64,000 bases of DNA from JASHPR01 sp963778075 (GTDB lineage: Bacteria; Actinomycetota; Actinomycetes; Streptosporangiales; Streptosporangiaceae): NCBI GenBank assembly GCA_963778075.1, contig CAVZTJ010000011.1, positions 496,001 to 560,000 of the forward strand, in the 5' to 3' direction. Made by a program: the position numbers and the translations under genes. The notes beneath the pieces are model-generated. The model did not search any database. It worked only from the letters and a program-made list of their open reading frames with translations, and was not told the DNA's origin. Of this stretch, positions 1 through 8,751 are shown piece after piece (the stretch's first letter is position 1; each line of letters opens with the position of its first letter).

Positions 1-408
1 GGCCTTCGCCGCGTGATGCAGCTCGATGATCTCGGCCGACTCGAAGAACGGCGCCGCCTTTGCGGCGAAGTACATCATCAGAACGGCGCCGATCGAGAAG
101 TTCGGCACGATCAGCGCCCGGGCGGACGGGGACTCGCCGAGCCAGTCCCGCACCTCGGCCAGCCTGGCGTCGTCGAACCCCGAGGTCCCCACGACGACTC
201 TGCGGCCGTGCTCCACGCACCATCGCAGGTTGTCCATGACCGCGCCGGGGTGAGTGAAGTCCACGATCACGTCGCACCCGGCCAGCGGATCGCGGGCGTC
301 GCCGACGTCCACAGCAGCCGCCAGCTCGAGGTCGGGAGCGGCGTCGACCGTCCGGCTCACCTCAGACCCCATGCGCCCCTTGGCGCCGAGCACCCCGACC
401 TTGATCAT
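1..408 (-). CDS. dapB: 4-hydroxy-tetrahydrodipicolinate reductase (partial)
   Basis: This is the N-terminal 136 residues of DapB, the NAD(P)H-dependent cytoplasmic reductase of the diaminopimelate/lysine pathway; the C-terminus lies beyond the left edge. The protein starts MIKVGVLGAKGRMG, a Rossmann dinucleotide-binding loop of GxxGxxG type. Around residues 125-136 it has the ELHHAAK segment, the family's active-site HH and lysine region, and FTHP and GTSGF segments are also seen. It lies 53 bp downstream of the M16 peptidase gene on the same strand, the usual actinobacterial place at the end of the rpsO-pnp block. The ATG at 408 is the natural start because the nucleotide-binding strand begins directly there. 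Confidence 0.93.
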   Translation of the reverse strand, partial: MIKVGVLGAKGRMGSEVSRTVDAAPDLELAAAVDVGDARDPLAGCDVIVDFTHPGAVMDNLRWCVEHGRRVVVGTSGFDDARLAEVRDWLGESPSARALIVPNFSIGAVLMMYFAAKAAPFFESAEIIELHHAAKA

Positions 409-461
409 CGTGCCCTCCGCTCGACGTGCAACCGCGTGTTGTGCCGCGCACCTCTCCCAGA

Positions 462-1778
462 TCAGCCGAGCGACGCGGCAAACGCGTCCGCGTCGTCGAA
501 CGGCCCGACCACCGCGAGCGCCTTGGGCTGGGCCAGCACGCTGGCAGCAACCTCGCGCACGTCGTCATGGGTCACCGCGCCGATGGCCGCCAGGATCTCG
601 TCGACCGGCTCCAGCCGCGGGTAGACGAGCTCGGACTTGCCCAGCCTGCTCATGCGCGACGACGGATCCTCCAGGCCGAGCACGATCGACCCGCGCAGCT
701 GCCCCTTGCCGCGGTCCAGCTCGTCGTCGGTCAGCCCGCCGGAGATCACCTTGGCGATCTCGTCCCGGCATATCGACAGCACCTCGTCAGCCTTGGCCGG
801 CAGGCAGCCCGCGTACACGCCCCAGATCCCGGAATCGGCGTGCTGCGAGCTGAAGCTGTACACCGAGTAGGCCAGGCCGCGCTTCTCGCGCACCTCCTGG
901 AACAGCCGCGACGACATGCCGCCGCCCAGCGCGGCGTTCAGCACGCCAAGCGCGAACCTGCGCTCGTCGGTCCGCGACAGCCCGCCGCAGCCGAGCACGA
1001 GGTTCGCCTGCTCAATGCCCCGCGACACGAGCCGGACGCCGGTTCCTGTCGCGGCCTCGGCCGTGCCGGGTGCCAGCAGCCGCGGCGGCAGCGGCTGGGC
1101 GGAGCCGGAGAGCGCCGTCCCGAACGCGGCCCGGGTCAGCTCGACCACCTGCTCGTGCTCGAGGCTGCCCGCGGCCGCGACCACCAAGTTGTCGGGCTTG
1201 TAGCGAGCCGCGTAATGTTCGCTGATCTGCAAGCGGGTAATCGAGTTGATCGAGTCGACGCTGCCGAGAATCGGGCGGCCCATCGGGGAGTCACCGAACA
1301 GCTGCGCCGCGAAGGCCTCGTGCACGGTGTCCGACGGGTCGTCCTCGTTCATCGCGATCTCTTCGAGGATCACGCCCCGTTCGGCGTCGACCTCCTTCTC
1401 CTCGATCAGCGAGCTGGTCACCATGTCGGCCAGCACGTCGATCGCCAGCGGCAGGTCGGCGTCGAGCACTCGTGCGTAGTAGCACGTGTACTCCTTGGCG
1501 GTGAACGCGTTCAGCTCGCCGCCGACCGCGTCCATCTCCGCAGAGATGTCCAGCGCGCTGCGCCGGGACGTGCCCTTGAACAGCAGGTGCTCAAGGTAGT
1601 GCGTGGCGCCGGCATGGGCGAGATCCTCATCCCGCGACCCGACGCCCGCCCAGATCCCGAACGCCACCGAGCGCACGGCGGGCAGCGACTCGGTGATCAC
1701 CCGCAGGCCGGCCGGAAGGACGGTGCGGGCAACTGTCGAGTCGCCGCCTGCCGGTGGCTGCCCTGTATCCGCGGTCAT
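462..1778 (-). CDS. M16 family zinc metallopeptidase
   Basis: The 438-residue product belongs to the M16 (pitrilysin/processing peptidase) family of cytoplasmic zinc proteases. The inverted zinc motif HYLEH is at residues 60-64 (H60, E63, H64), and the VILEEIAMNEDDPSD segment further on carries the downstream glutamate ligand region. The second half holds the degenerate M16 repeat with the REKRGLAYSVYSF segment typical of the family. The ATG overlaps the pnp stop codon as ATGA (positions 1778-1775), so translation is probably coupled to pnp. The gene is in its conserved place between pnp and dapB. Substrates are unknown. Confidence 0.92.
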   Translation of the reverse strand: MTADTGQPPAGGDSTVARTVLPAGLRVITESLPAVRSVAFGIWAGVGSRDEDLAHAGATHYLEHLLFKGTSRRSALDISAEMDAVGGELNAFTAKEYTCYYARVLDADLPLAIDVLADMVTSSLIEEKEVDAERGVILEEIAMNEDDPSDTVHEAFAAQLFGDSPMGRPILGSVDSINSITRLQISEHYAARYKPDNLVVAAAGSLEHEQVVELTRAAFGTALSGSAQPLPPRLLAPGTAEAATGTGVRLVSRGIEQANLVLGCGGLSRTDERRFALGVLNAALGGGMSSRLFQEVREKRGLAYSVYSFSSQHADSGIWGVYAGCLPAKADEVLSICRDEIAKVISGGLTDDELDRGKGQLRGSIVLGLEDPSSRMSRLGKSELVYPRLEPVDEILAAIGAVTHDDVREVAASVLAQPKALAVVGPFDDADAFAASLG

Positions 1779-4132
1779 GAGTTGCGCGGCCCGCGGTGGC
1801 GCTCCCGGGTGCGGTAGTGATCGCCTCGAGGCCGGTCACCGCCCCGGTCGCCCCGGTCGCCGCCCCGGTCCCGGCGCTCACCACGGTCACCGTCACGCGA
1901 GCGGTGGTCGTCACCGCCGCCGAGGTCCTCCCCAGCCGCCTCACGCTCGACGACCTCGACCGGGACCAGCGACAGCTTGCCCCGGTCGTCGACATCGCGG
2001 ATCTCGACCTGGATCTTGTCGCCGACCGAGATCACGTCGTCGACGTTCTCGATCCTCGCCCCGCCGTGCAGCTTGCGGATCTGGGTGATGTGCAGCAGCC
2101 CGTCCCGGCCGGGCAGCAGCGAGACGAACGCGCCGAATGTGGTCGTCTTCACGACCGTGCCCAGGAACCGCTCCCCGACCTCGGGGATGTGCGGGTTGGC
2201 GATCGCGTTGATCGCCGTCCGTGCGGCCTCGGCCGACGTGCCGTCGGTGGCGCCGATATAGATCGTGCCGTCGTCCTCGATGGTGATCTCGGCGCCGGTG
2301 TCCTCCTGAATGGAGTTGATCATCTTGCCCTTCGGGCCGATCACCTCGCCGATCTTGTCGACCGGCACCTTGACCGTGATGATCCGCGGTGCGAACGGGC
2401 TCATCTCGGCCGGCGTGTCGATCGCCTCGCGCATCACATCGAGGATCGTCAGCCGCGCGCCGCGGGCCTGCTTGAGCGCGGCCGCGAGCACCGAGGCGGG
2501 GATGCCGTCCAGCTTGGTGTCGAGCTGAAGCGCGGTGATCACGTCCTTGGTCCCGGCGACCTTGAAGTCCATGTCGCCGAACGCGTCCTCGGCGCCGAGG
2601 ATGTCGGTCAGCGTGACGTAGTCGCCGCCCTCGTGGATCAGGCCCATCGCGATGCCCGCCACCATGTCCTTCAGCGGAACGCCCGCGTCGAGCAGCGACA
2701 TCGAGGACGCGCAGACCGAGCCCATCGAGGTGGAGCCGTTGGAGCCGATGGCCTCGGACACTTGCCGGATCGCGTAGGGGAATTCCTCGCGGGTGGGCAG
2801 CACCGGGATCAGCGCCCGCTCGGCCAGCGCGCCGTGACCGATCTCGCGGCGCTTCGGCGAGCCGACCCGGCCGGTCTCGCCGGTCGAGTACGGCGGCATG
2901 TTGTAGTTGTGCATGTAGCGCTTGGTGCGCTCCGGGTTGAGCGTGTCGATCATCTGCTCCATCCGGAGCATGTTCAGCGTGGTGACGCCCAGGACCTGGG
3001 TCTCGCCGCGCTCGAACAGGGCCGAGCCGTGCACCCGGGGCAGCACGCCCGCCTCGGCGGACAGCTGCCGGATGTCGGCCAGGCCGCGGCCGTCGATCCG
3101 CAGGCCGTCGCGGATGATCCGCTCCCGGACCAGCTTCTTGGTCAGCGACCGGAACGCGGCGCTGATCTCCTTCTCGCGGCCCTCGAACTGGCCACCGAGG
3201 CGCTCGGTCGCCAGTGCCTTGACCCGGTCGGTCTCGGCCTCGCGGTCCTGCTTGCTCGCGATCGTAAGCGCCTTGGCCAGGTCGTCGGAGACCTCGCCGG
3301 CCAGCGCGTCATAGACGTCCTGCTGGTAGTCGACGAAGATCGGGAACTCCTGGACCTCCTTGGCCGCGACGGCCGCCACCTGCTGCTGCCCCTCGCACAG
3401 GGCCTTGATGAACGGCTTGGCGGCCTCCAGCCCGGCGGCCACCGTGTCCTCGGTCGGCGCCACGGCGCCGTTGCCGGAGTCGGCGAGCAAGCGCAGCGTG
3501 CTCGAGGTGGACTCGGCCTCGACCATCATGATCGCGACGTCGCCGTCCTCGAGCACCCGGCCGGCCACAACCATGTCGAAGGTGGCGTCCTCGAGCTGGG
3601 AGTAGGTCGGGAAGCCGACCCACTGACCCTTGATCAGGGCGACCCGGACGCCGCCGATCGGCCCGGAGAACGGCAGGCCGGACAGCTGGGTGGAGAGTGA
3701 GGCCGCATTGATAGCGACCACGTCGTACAGGGTGTCGGGGTGCAGCGCCATGACCGTCTCGACGATCTGGACCTCGTTGCGCAGCCCGTGCGTGAACGTT
3801 GGCCGCAGCGGCCGGTCGATCAGCCGGCAGGTGAGGATCGCGTCCTCGGACGGGCGGCCCTCCCGGCGGAAGAACGAGCCGGGAATCCGGCCCGCCGCGT
3901 ACATCTTCTCCTCGACATCCACCGTAAGCGGGAAGAAGTCGAGGCCCTCCTTGGGGCGCTTGGACGCGGTGGTCGCGGACAGCACCATGGTTTCGTCGTC
4001 GAGATAGACGACGGCCGAGCCAGCGGCGAGCTTCGCCAGCCGCCCGGTCTCGAAGCGGATCTTGTGTACTCCGAGTGCGCCGTTGTCGATGGTGACCTCG
4101 GCGGTATGCACACCCTCCTGGATTCCAGTCAC
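1775..4132 (-). CDS. pnp: Polyribonucleotide nucleotidyltransferase (PNPase)
   Basis: PNPase degrades RNA 3'-to-5' using phosphate and can also add tails. The 785-residue protein has two RNase PH-type cores (the second with FERGETQVLGVTTLNM and GSNGSTSMGSVCASSMSLLDAG), a KH domain (VIGPKGKMINSIQEDTGAEI) and an S1 domain (GTVVKTTTFGAFVSLLPGRDG). It ends in an Arg/Asp/Gly-rich tail of about 45 residues, probably disordered and RNA-binding. The reading frame is open to an ATG at 4183, but a strong AAAGGAGG lies just upstream of the GTG at 4132, and homologues begin near there, so GTG 4132 is preferred. It follows rpsO as in most bacteria and overlaps the peptidase gene by 4 bp. Confidence 0.96.
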   Translation of the reverse strand: MTGIQEGVHTAEVTIDNGALGVHKIRFETGRLAKLAAGSAVVYLDDETMVLSATTASKRPKEGLDFFPLTVDVEEKMYAAGRIPGSFFRREGRPSEDAILTCRLIDRPLRPTFTHGLRNEVQIVETVMALHPDTLYDVVAINAASLSTQLSGLPFSGPIGGVRVALIKGQWVGFPTYSQLEDATFDMVVAGRVLEDGDVAIMMVEAESTSSTLRLLADSGNGAVAPTEDTVAAGLEAAKPFIKALCEGQQQVAAVAAKEVQEFPIFVDYQQDVYDALAGEVSDDLAKALTIASKQDREAETDRVKALATERLGGQFEGREKEISAAFRSLTKKLVRERIIRDGLRIDGRGLADIRQLSAEAGVLPRVHGSALFERGETQVLGVTTLNMLRMEQMIDTLNPERTKRYMHNYNMPPYSTGETGRVGSPKRREIGHGALAERALIPVLPTREEFPYAIRQVSEAIGSNGSTSMGSVCASSMSLLDAGVPLKDMVAGIAMGLIHEGGDYVTLTDILGAEDAFGDMDFKVAGTKDVITALQLDTKLDGIPASVLAAALKQARGARLTILDVMREAIDTPAEMSPFAPRIITVKVPVDKIGEVIGPKGKMINSIQEDTGAEITIEDDGTIYIGATDGTSAEAARTAINAIANPHIPEVGERFLGTVVKTTTFGAFVSLLPGRDGLLHITQIRKLHGGARIENVDDVISVGDKIQVEIRDVDDRGKLSLVPVEVVEREAAGEDLGGGDDHRSRDGDRGERRDRGGDRGDRGGDRPRGDHYRTRERHRGPRNS

Positions 4133-4390
4133 GGGTGAGACCTCCTTTGTGAGGTCCCGCGTTGCCCGCCCACCAGTGAGCACGCACCGACTGCCTGGCC
4201 GGGCCGGGTGTCGGCCGGTCTTCGATCGAAGTCCTCGGCCCGGGTGAGCGGCGCCGCTTGGTGCGAGCGCTTCCCCCTTGGCCCGAGAACCACTACCGAG
4301 GACCGGCGCTTTGGGCGCTCTGAGCGCTCTGGGCCGGGGCCGCGGGACGTCGTTCTGTTTCTTGTCTTTTGCTCTTATTTACTTGTACGG

Positions 4391-4417
4391 CCGCCGGGCG
4401 CGGAGCCCAGCGGGCGG
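4391..4417 (-). promoter_or_regulatory. Imperfect GC hairpin after rpsO
   Basis: CCGCC at 4391-4395 and GGGC at 4396-4399 can pair with GGCGG at 4413-4417 and GCCC at 4405-4408. The hairpin starts 12 bp past the rpsO stop codon. In the transcript it is followed by an A-rich stretch rather than a U-tract. In other bacteria the rpsO-pnp spacer carries a hairpin cut by RNase III that controls pnp; a processing or pausing role here is inference. Confidence 0.35.
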
Positions 4418-4429
4418 TTTACCGTCAAC

Positions 4430-4699
4430 CTACCTGCGCAAGCCGAGCTTCTCGATCAGCTCGCGGTAGCGGGTGATGTCCTTCCGGGACAGATACTGCA
4501 GCAGCCGCCGCCTGCGGCCGACCAGCAGCAACAGCCCGCGGCGGCTGTGGTGATCGTGCTTGTGCACCTTGAGGTGCTCGGTCAGATCCTGGATCCGCCG
4601 TGTCAGCAGCGCGACTTGGACCTCCGGCGAGCCGGTGTCACCCTCAGTGGTCGCGTGCCCGGCGATGATCTCCTTCTTCACCGTGGTCTCTAGCGGCAC
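4430..4699 (-). CDS. rpsO: 30S ribosomal protein S15
   Basis: S15 binds 16S rRNA in the small-subunit platform. The 89-residue length and the sequence are typical: GDTGSPEVQVALLTRRI, then the HKHDHHSRRGLL turn, the lysine- and arginine-rich helix, and the LRR end. The GTG at 4699 is preceded by AAGGAG at good spacing. It lies upstream of pnp on the same strand, separated by about 300 bp with a possible hairpin. Confidence 0.97.
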   Translation of the reverse strand: MPLETTVKKEIIAGHATTEGDTGSPEVQVALLTRRIQDLTEHLKVHKHDHHSRRGLLLLVGRRRRLLQYLSRKDITRYRELIEKLGLRR

Positions 4700-5025
4700 G
4701 TTGCTCCTTCGTCATGTGATCGCTGGGCGCCCCGGTGGTATGGTCGCCAGACCGCTCGGGGCAGGATGCGCCTGGGTGCACGTCACACCTTGAAGGCGTG
4801 CCTGCTTCCCAGAAGGTCAGCCGCATGAGGGCGCAGCTAACCTGGCCGGATACACCGACCGACTATTCAGGGTATCACGCCGAGCGCCGCATCACGCCCG
4901 CAGCAGGACACTGAGCCGCAAACCCCAGGTGCCGCAAACCCCAGGTGCCGCAAACCCCAGGGCCGTGCCGCACACCCGGATGCCGCACACCCGCGACTCC
5001 GCACATCCGCAAACCCGGGATGCTG
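4700..5025. repeat. Gene-free spacer with tandem and degenerate GC-rich repeats
   Basis: The rpsO leader occupies the lower part of this spacer. At 4915-4962 the 16-bp unit GCCGCAAACCCCAGGT occurs three times in a row (the last copy ends GGG). Degenerate derivatives (CCGCACACCCGGATG and similar) follow to about 5021, next to the ribF stop codon. No ORF with coding character is present. The style of the repeat resembles the spacer at 25785-25985. I cannot say whether the rpsO promoter lies inside it. Confidence 0.7.
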
Positions 5026-5976
5026 TTACCCGCCCGTGCAGATCAGGCGGGCGGCGTCCGCGTCCAGGTGCATCTGGGCCACCAGGTCGTCGACCGAGTC
5101 GAAGCGTTCCATGCCGCGGAGCCTTGCGATGAAGTCCACGGTCACGTGCACCCCGTACAGGTCCAGGTCATCGCGATCCAGGGCATACGCCTCGACACTG
5201 CGTTCCTGCCCGTCGAAGGTGGGGTTGGTACCGACAGAGATCGCGGCGGGCCAGCGCTCGATGTCCCGCCCTGACGAGTCCACGCTGGTGAGAAAGCCCG
5301 CGTAGACGCCGTCGGCGGGGATCGCGGTGTGCGGGATCGTCTCCAGGTTGGCCGTGGGGAAGCCGAGCGCGCGGCCCCGCTGATGCCCCCGCACCACGAC
5401 GCCCTCCACCCGGTGCGGGCGCCCCAGGTCGCGTTCGGCCCCGACCACGTCACCGGCCGTGAGCTGGGCCCTGATCCCGGTTGACGAGATCCGGACGCCG
5501 TCGTCCGCGACCAGCGGCACCCCCTCGGCGGTGAAGTCGTACTTCTCGCCTAGCTCCGCAAGCAGCGCGACGTCGCCTGTGGCCCGGTACCCGAACCGGA
5601 AGTCCTCGCCCACCACGACCCGCGCGGCGTGCAGCCGGTCGACGAGCACGGCGCGGACGAACTCGTCGGGCCCGAGCTGCGAGAACTCGCGCGTGAACGG
5701 CAGCACGCACACCGCGTCGACGCCCAGCCCGGCCAGCAGCTCGGCGCGCCGCCTGGCGCTGGACAGGAACGGCGGGTGGGACCCGGGCCGCACCACCTCG
5801 TCCGGGTGCGGGTCGAAGGTGACCACCACCACTGGCCGCCCGAGCTCCGCCGCGATCTCGGCGGCCCGGCCCACGACGCGCTGATGGCCCCGGTGCACGC
5901 CGTCGAAGACCCCGATGGTGACGACGGAGGTACCCCAGCCGTCGGGCACTTCGTCCAGGCCCTCCCAGCGGTGCAT
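5026..5976 (-). CDS. ribF: Bifunctional riboflavin kinase / FAD synthetase
   Basis: The enzyme makes FMN from riboflavin and ATP, then FAD from FMN and ATP. The N-terminal adenylyltransferase half (about residues 15-170) shows TIGVFDGVHRGHQ and VTFDPHP. The ISSTGIRAQLTAGDV segment follows. The C-terminal flavokinase half (about 185-310) shows GRALGFPTANL, DGVYAGF and the NPTF segment with a downstream glutamate. At 316 residues it is of normal length. It sits between truB and rpsO as in many actinobacteria. No FMN riboswitch-like element was noticed upstream. Confidence 0.95.
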   Translation of the reverse strand: MHRWEGLDEVPDGWGTSVVTIGVFDGVHRGHQRVVGRAAEIAAELGRPVVVVTFDPHPDEVVRPGSHPPFLSSARRRAELLAGLGVDAVCVLPFTREFSQLGPDEFVRAVLVDRLHAARVVVGEDFRFGYRATGDVALLAELGEKYDFTAEGVPLVADDGVRISSTGIRAQLTAGDVVGAERDLGRPHRVEGVVVRGHQRGRALGFPTANLETIPHTAIPADGVYAGFLTSVDSSGRDIERWPAAISVGTNPTFDGQERSVEAYALDRDDLDLYGVHVTVDFIARLRGMERFDSVDDLVAQMHLDADAARLICTGG

Positions 5977-6052
5977 GTACGGTTCCTCCCCCGGTCGCGT
6001 CGCCCTGACCCTCCAAGCCTGCCATGCGCCGAGACCGTCCCGTGCGCAGCGG

Positions 6053-7018
6053 TCACGGGACGAAGACGGCGAGCGGCCTGGCCAAGCCGTCCTGGTCAGT
6101 CAGCAGCGCGATCAGCGAGCCGTCCGGGGCGAACGCGGCGACCGGCCCCGGTGGCCCGCCCGGCCAGTCCAGCTCACCGATCGCGATCCTGCCTCCGTGC
6201 GCGACCGAGCGGGCCTGATCACCGGTGAGATGCACCGGCCGGAACGCGACGCCAGCCGCCTCGGCCAGCGGGATCACGGCGAATGTGGCCGCGAGCTGAT
6301 CAAGGGTTGCCGCCGCGGCGATCTCGTAAGGCCCGACGCGTGTCCGGCGCAGCGCGGTGAGGTGGCCGCCGACGCCGAGCGCCCGGCCAAGGTCGCGGGC
6401 CAGCGCCCGGATGTAGGTCCCGCTGGAGCAGGTGACCGTGACGTCGGCGTCCAGCAGATCGCCGGCCCGGCGAACGGCCAGGACGTCGAAGGCCGTCACG
6501 GTGACGGTCCGGGCCGCGAGCTCGGGCGCTGCGCCCTCTCTGGCCAGCCGGTAGGCGCGCTTCCCGCTCACCTTGATCGCGCTGTACCCGGGGGGCACCT
6601 GCTCGATCTCGCCGGTCAGCGCGGCCACGGCCGCTTCGAGCGACGCTTCCGAGATCCCGGCCGCCGAGGTCTGCGCGATCACCTGGCCCTCGGCATCGTC
6701 GGTGTCGGTCGCCTCGCCCAGCCGGATCGTGGCCGAGTACTCCTTCTCGCTCAGCGCGAGATGGCCGAGCAGCCTGGTGGCCTTCTCCACCCCGATCACG
6801 AGCACCCCGGTGGCCATCGGGTCCAGCGTGCCCGCGTGCCCGACGCGGCGGGTCCCGGCCAGGCGGCGGATCCGCGCCACAACATCGTGCGAGGTAAGCC
6901 CCTGTGGCTTGTCGACGATGACCAGGCCGCTGGTCACCCGTCCCTGCTCGCCAGGCCCACTTCCCTGGTCGCCAGGCCCGCTTCCCTGCAGCTGGCTGCC
7001 GCCCGCCGCCTTCGTCAC
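6053..7018 (-). CDS. truB: tRNA pseudouridine(55) synthase
   Basis: TruB makes pseudouridine 55 in the T-loop of tRNAs. The 321-residue protein shows LVIVDKPQGLTSHDVV, the catalytic GHAGTLDPMATGVL loop with its aspartate, KEYSATIRLGEATDTDD, and CSSGTYIRALARDLG. The chosen GTG at 7018 overlaps the nrnA stop as GTGA. It gives a non-conserved 26-residue lead (SGPGDQGSGPGEQG) encoded by a duplicated 21-bp unit. A second GTG at 6937, next to the conserved core, is a plausible alternative start. The frame stays open upstream into nrnA, but that part is shadow. Confidence 0.93.
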   Translation of the reverse strand: MTKAAGGSQLQGSGPGDQGSGPGEQGRVTSGLVIVDKPQGLTSHDVVARIRRLAGTRRVGHAGTLDPMATGVLVIGVEKATRLLGHLALSEKEYSATIRLGEATDTDDAEGQVIAQTSAAGISEASLEAAVAALTGEIEQVPPGYSAIKVSGKRAYRLAREGAAPELAARTVTVTAFDVLAVRRAGDLLDADVTVTCSSGTYIRALARDLGRALGVGGHLTALRRTRVGPYEIAAAATLDQLAATFAVIPLAEAAGVAFRPVHLTGDQARSVAHGGRIAIGELDWPGGPPGPVAAFAPDGSLIALLTDQDGLARPLAVFVP

Positions 7019-8058
7019 CGCCCGCCGGCCGGGGCGGGCACGATCGCGAGCTGGCGGCGCAGCGCGGTCATCACGTCCGCGACCGGGCCGTGCGCGGTGA
7101 AGCCCGCCGCGAGCCGGTGACCTCCGCCACCTAGCGCCACGCAGGCGCGGGCGACGTCTGCCTGGCCCTTGGACCTGGCCGACACCTGCCAGCACCCGTC
7201 GTCGTCCTCCTTGAGCACGACCGCCACATCGGCCTCGTCGGTGCGGCGTACCACGTCGATCACTGATTCGGCCGCCTCGTACGGCAGCCCGTGCACCGCC
7301 CGGTCATCGCGGGTGACCGTCGTCCACACCAGGCCATGGCCGGCCACGGCGTCCGGCTCGAGCTGCGCCCGCCCGAGCACGGCGGAAAGCAGGCCAAGGA
7401 ACCCGAACGGGCCGCGGTCCCAGAGCTCGTGCGCCACCGCTCCGGGCTCGATGCCGGTCTGCAGCAGCCGCGCGGCGAGCTCATGCACGCCAGCGGACGT
7501 GTTCGAGTACTTGAACGAGCCGGTGTCGGTGACCAGGCCCGCGTACAGGCCGAGCGCGATGTCCCGGGTCAGTGTCACGCCGAGCCTGCTGACCAGCTCA
7601 AACGCAAGCACCGCGGTCGCCGCGGCCGCGTCATCGATCAGGTTGACGGTGCCGAACCTGGTGTTCGAGGCGTGATGGTCGAGGACGATCAGCTCGTCGG
7701 CCGCCGCCGCGCTCGCCTCGAGCAGGCCGAGCCGGTCCGGGCTGGCCGCGTCGAAGGTCACCATGACCTGGGGCCGCTCGGGAAACGCGTCCGGCGGGCT
7801 GAGCAGCTCGGCGCCGGGGAGGAAGTTAAGAATGCGCGGGATCTCGAATGGCAGGTCGCCAAACGAGGCAACGATCGCGACCGGCGCGGAGCCCGCCGGG
7901 CCGCAGCGTGCGCGCAGGGCGTGCGCGACCGCGAGCATCGAGCCGAGAGCGTCCCCGTCCGGGCGGATGTGGCAGGCCAGGCAGATCTCGGTGGCTCCGT
8001 CCAGCGCCTTGACGGCCCGCGCCCACTCTTCCTCGGTGCCCACTTGCTCGGTCGTCAC
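7015..8058 (-). CDS. nrnA: DHH/DHHA1 phosphoesterase (oligoribonuclease / pAp phosphatase type)
   Basis: Members of this family degrade short oligoribonucleotides and dephosphorylate 3'-phosphoadenosine 5'-phosphate. The 347-residue protein has the DHH motif I as HIRPDGDALGS near residue 31, the DHH signature itself in LDHHASNTRFG, and the DHHA1 substrate motif GGGGHRLAAGF near the C-terminus. These metal- and substrate-binding residues all look intact. It starts at a GTG (8058) and overlaps truB by 4 bp. The 140-bp leader between rbfA and this gene holds runs of G6/C6 that can form alternative hairpins. The gene symbol follows the Bacillus enzyme and is by family only. Confidence 0.88.
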   Translation of the reverse strand: MTTEQVGTEEEWARAVKALDGATEICLACHIRPDGDALGSMLAVAHALRARCGPAGSAPVAIVASFGDLPFEIPRILNFLPGAELLSPPDAFPERPQVMVTFDAASPDRLGLLEASAAAADELIVLDHHASNTRFGTVNLIDDAAAATAVLAFELVSRLGVTLTRDIALGLYAGLVTDTGSFKYSNTSAGVHELAARLLQTGIEPGAVAHELWDRGPFGFLGLLSAVLGRAQLEPDAVAGHGLVWTTVTRDDRAVHGLPYEAAESVIDVVRRTDEADVAVVLKEDDDGCWQVSARSKGQADVARACVALGGGGHRLAAGFTAHGPVADVMTALRRQLAIVPAPAGGR

Positions 8059-8110
8059 GACCGTGAGTATCTCGCGCTGCCGTTGCCGGCCGCCGGGTAA
8101 TCGCCCATGC

Positions 8111-8159
8111 GGGGGGCTCCGTCACCCACAAACCCCCCACGGAAAACCCCTACGGGGGG
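8111..8159 (-). promoter_or_regulatory. Alternative hairpins from C6-G6-C6 blocks upstream of nrnA
   Basis: In the transcript (minus strand) C6 at 8159-8154 is followed by G6 at 8138-8133 and C6 at 8116-8111. The middle G6 can pair with either C6 but not with both, giving two mutually exclusive stems between rbfA and nrnA. A TTTTCC loop lies in the first. A role as an attenuator or processing element is inference from sequence alone. Confidence 0.4.
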
Positions 8160-8198
8160 CTGGGTCGCGGGCACTCCGAAACCCTGCTGCGTGCCCGG

Positions 8199-8744
8199 TC
8201 AGCTACGGCCCGTCCCGGGCGCGGGGTAGTTGCCGAGCGGGCCGCCACGCGCGTGGCCGTCGCCGTGCACCGCGTCCTCGTCGTCTGGGTGACCATCGGA
8301 GCCGGCTTCATCATCACCGGCCGGCTCCGGGCGAACCCGGTAGGGATCCGGGTCGCCGGCAGGCTCGGCACCCACCCGCGCGGCCGCGACCTGCGCGTCG
8401 GCGACGCGCGCCCGGGCCACGAGCTCCTCGATATTGCGCGCCGTGTCGGGCACCGTGTCCTGCTCGAAGGTGATCGAGGGCGTGTGCTTCACGCCGGTCT
8501 GCTTGCCGACCTCGGAGCGGATCAGGCCCGTCGCGCTGGCCAGCGCGACGGCCGACGCGGCGCGTTCCTCCTCGGAGCCGTAGACCGTGTAGAACACCGT
8601 CGCCTCGCGCAGGTCGCCGGTCACCCGGGCCGCGGTCACCGTGACGAAGCCGAGCCTCGGGTCCTTGATCCGGCGCTCCAGCATCTCGGCGACGATCTGC
8701 GCGATCGCCTCGCCCAGCCTGCGCGCCCGGCCCGTGTCCACCAT
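8199..8744 (-). CDS. rbfA: 30S ribosome-binding factor RbfA
   Basis: RbfA helps late maturation of the 16S rRNA 5' end and cold adaptation. The KH-like core (about residues 1-115) shows RARRLGEAIAQIVAEMLERRIKDPRLGFVTVT and the KHTPSITFEQDTVPDTARNIEELV end typical of the family. At 181 residues it is longer than usual because of an acidic, Gly/Asp/Pro-rich C-terminal tail that looks disordered. Its start lies 7 bp after the DUF503 gene's stop, within the infB-rbfA-nrnA-truB series. Confidence 0.94.
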   Translation of the reverse strand: MVDTGRARRLGEAIAQIVAEMLERRIKDPRLGFVTVTAARVTGDLREATVFYTVYGSEEERAASAVALASATGLIRSEVGKQTGVKHTPSITFEQDTVPDTARNIEELVARARVADAQVAAARVGAEPAGDPDPYRVRPEPAGDDEAGSDGHPDDEDAVHGDGHARGGPLGNYPAPGTGRS

Positions 8745-8751
8745 GGCTGGC

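Noticed and set aside
1796..3700. Long plus-strand ORF (634 residues) opposite pnp
   Set aside because: It is His/Asp/Arg-rich antisense of pnp, with no conserved domain; pnp is certain.
4915..5021. CRISPR array
   Set aside because: Units are contiguous and degenerate, with no spacers, and no cas gene is in the window.
5977..6052. FMN riboswitch before ribF
   Set aside because: The spacer is only 76 bp and none of the riboswitch's conserved segments was seen.
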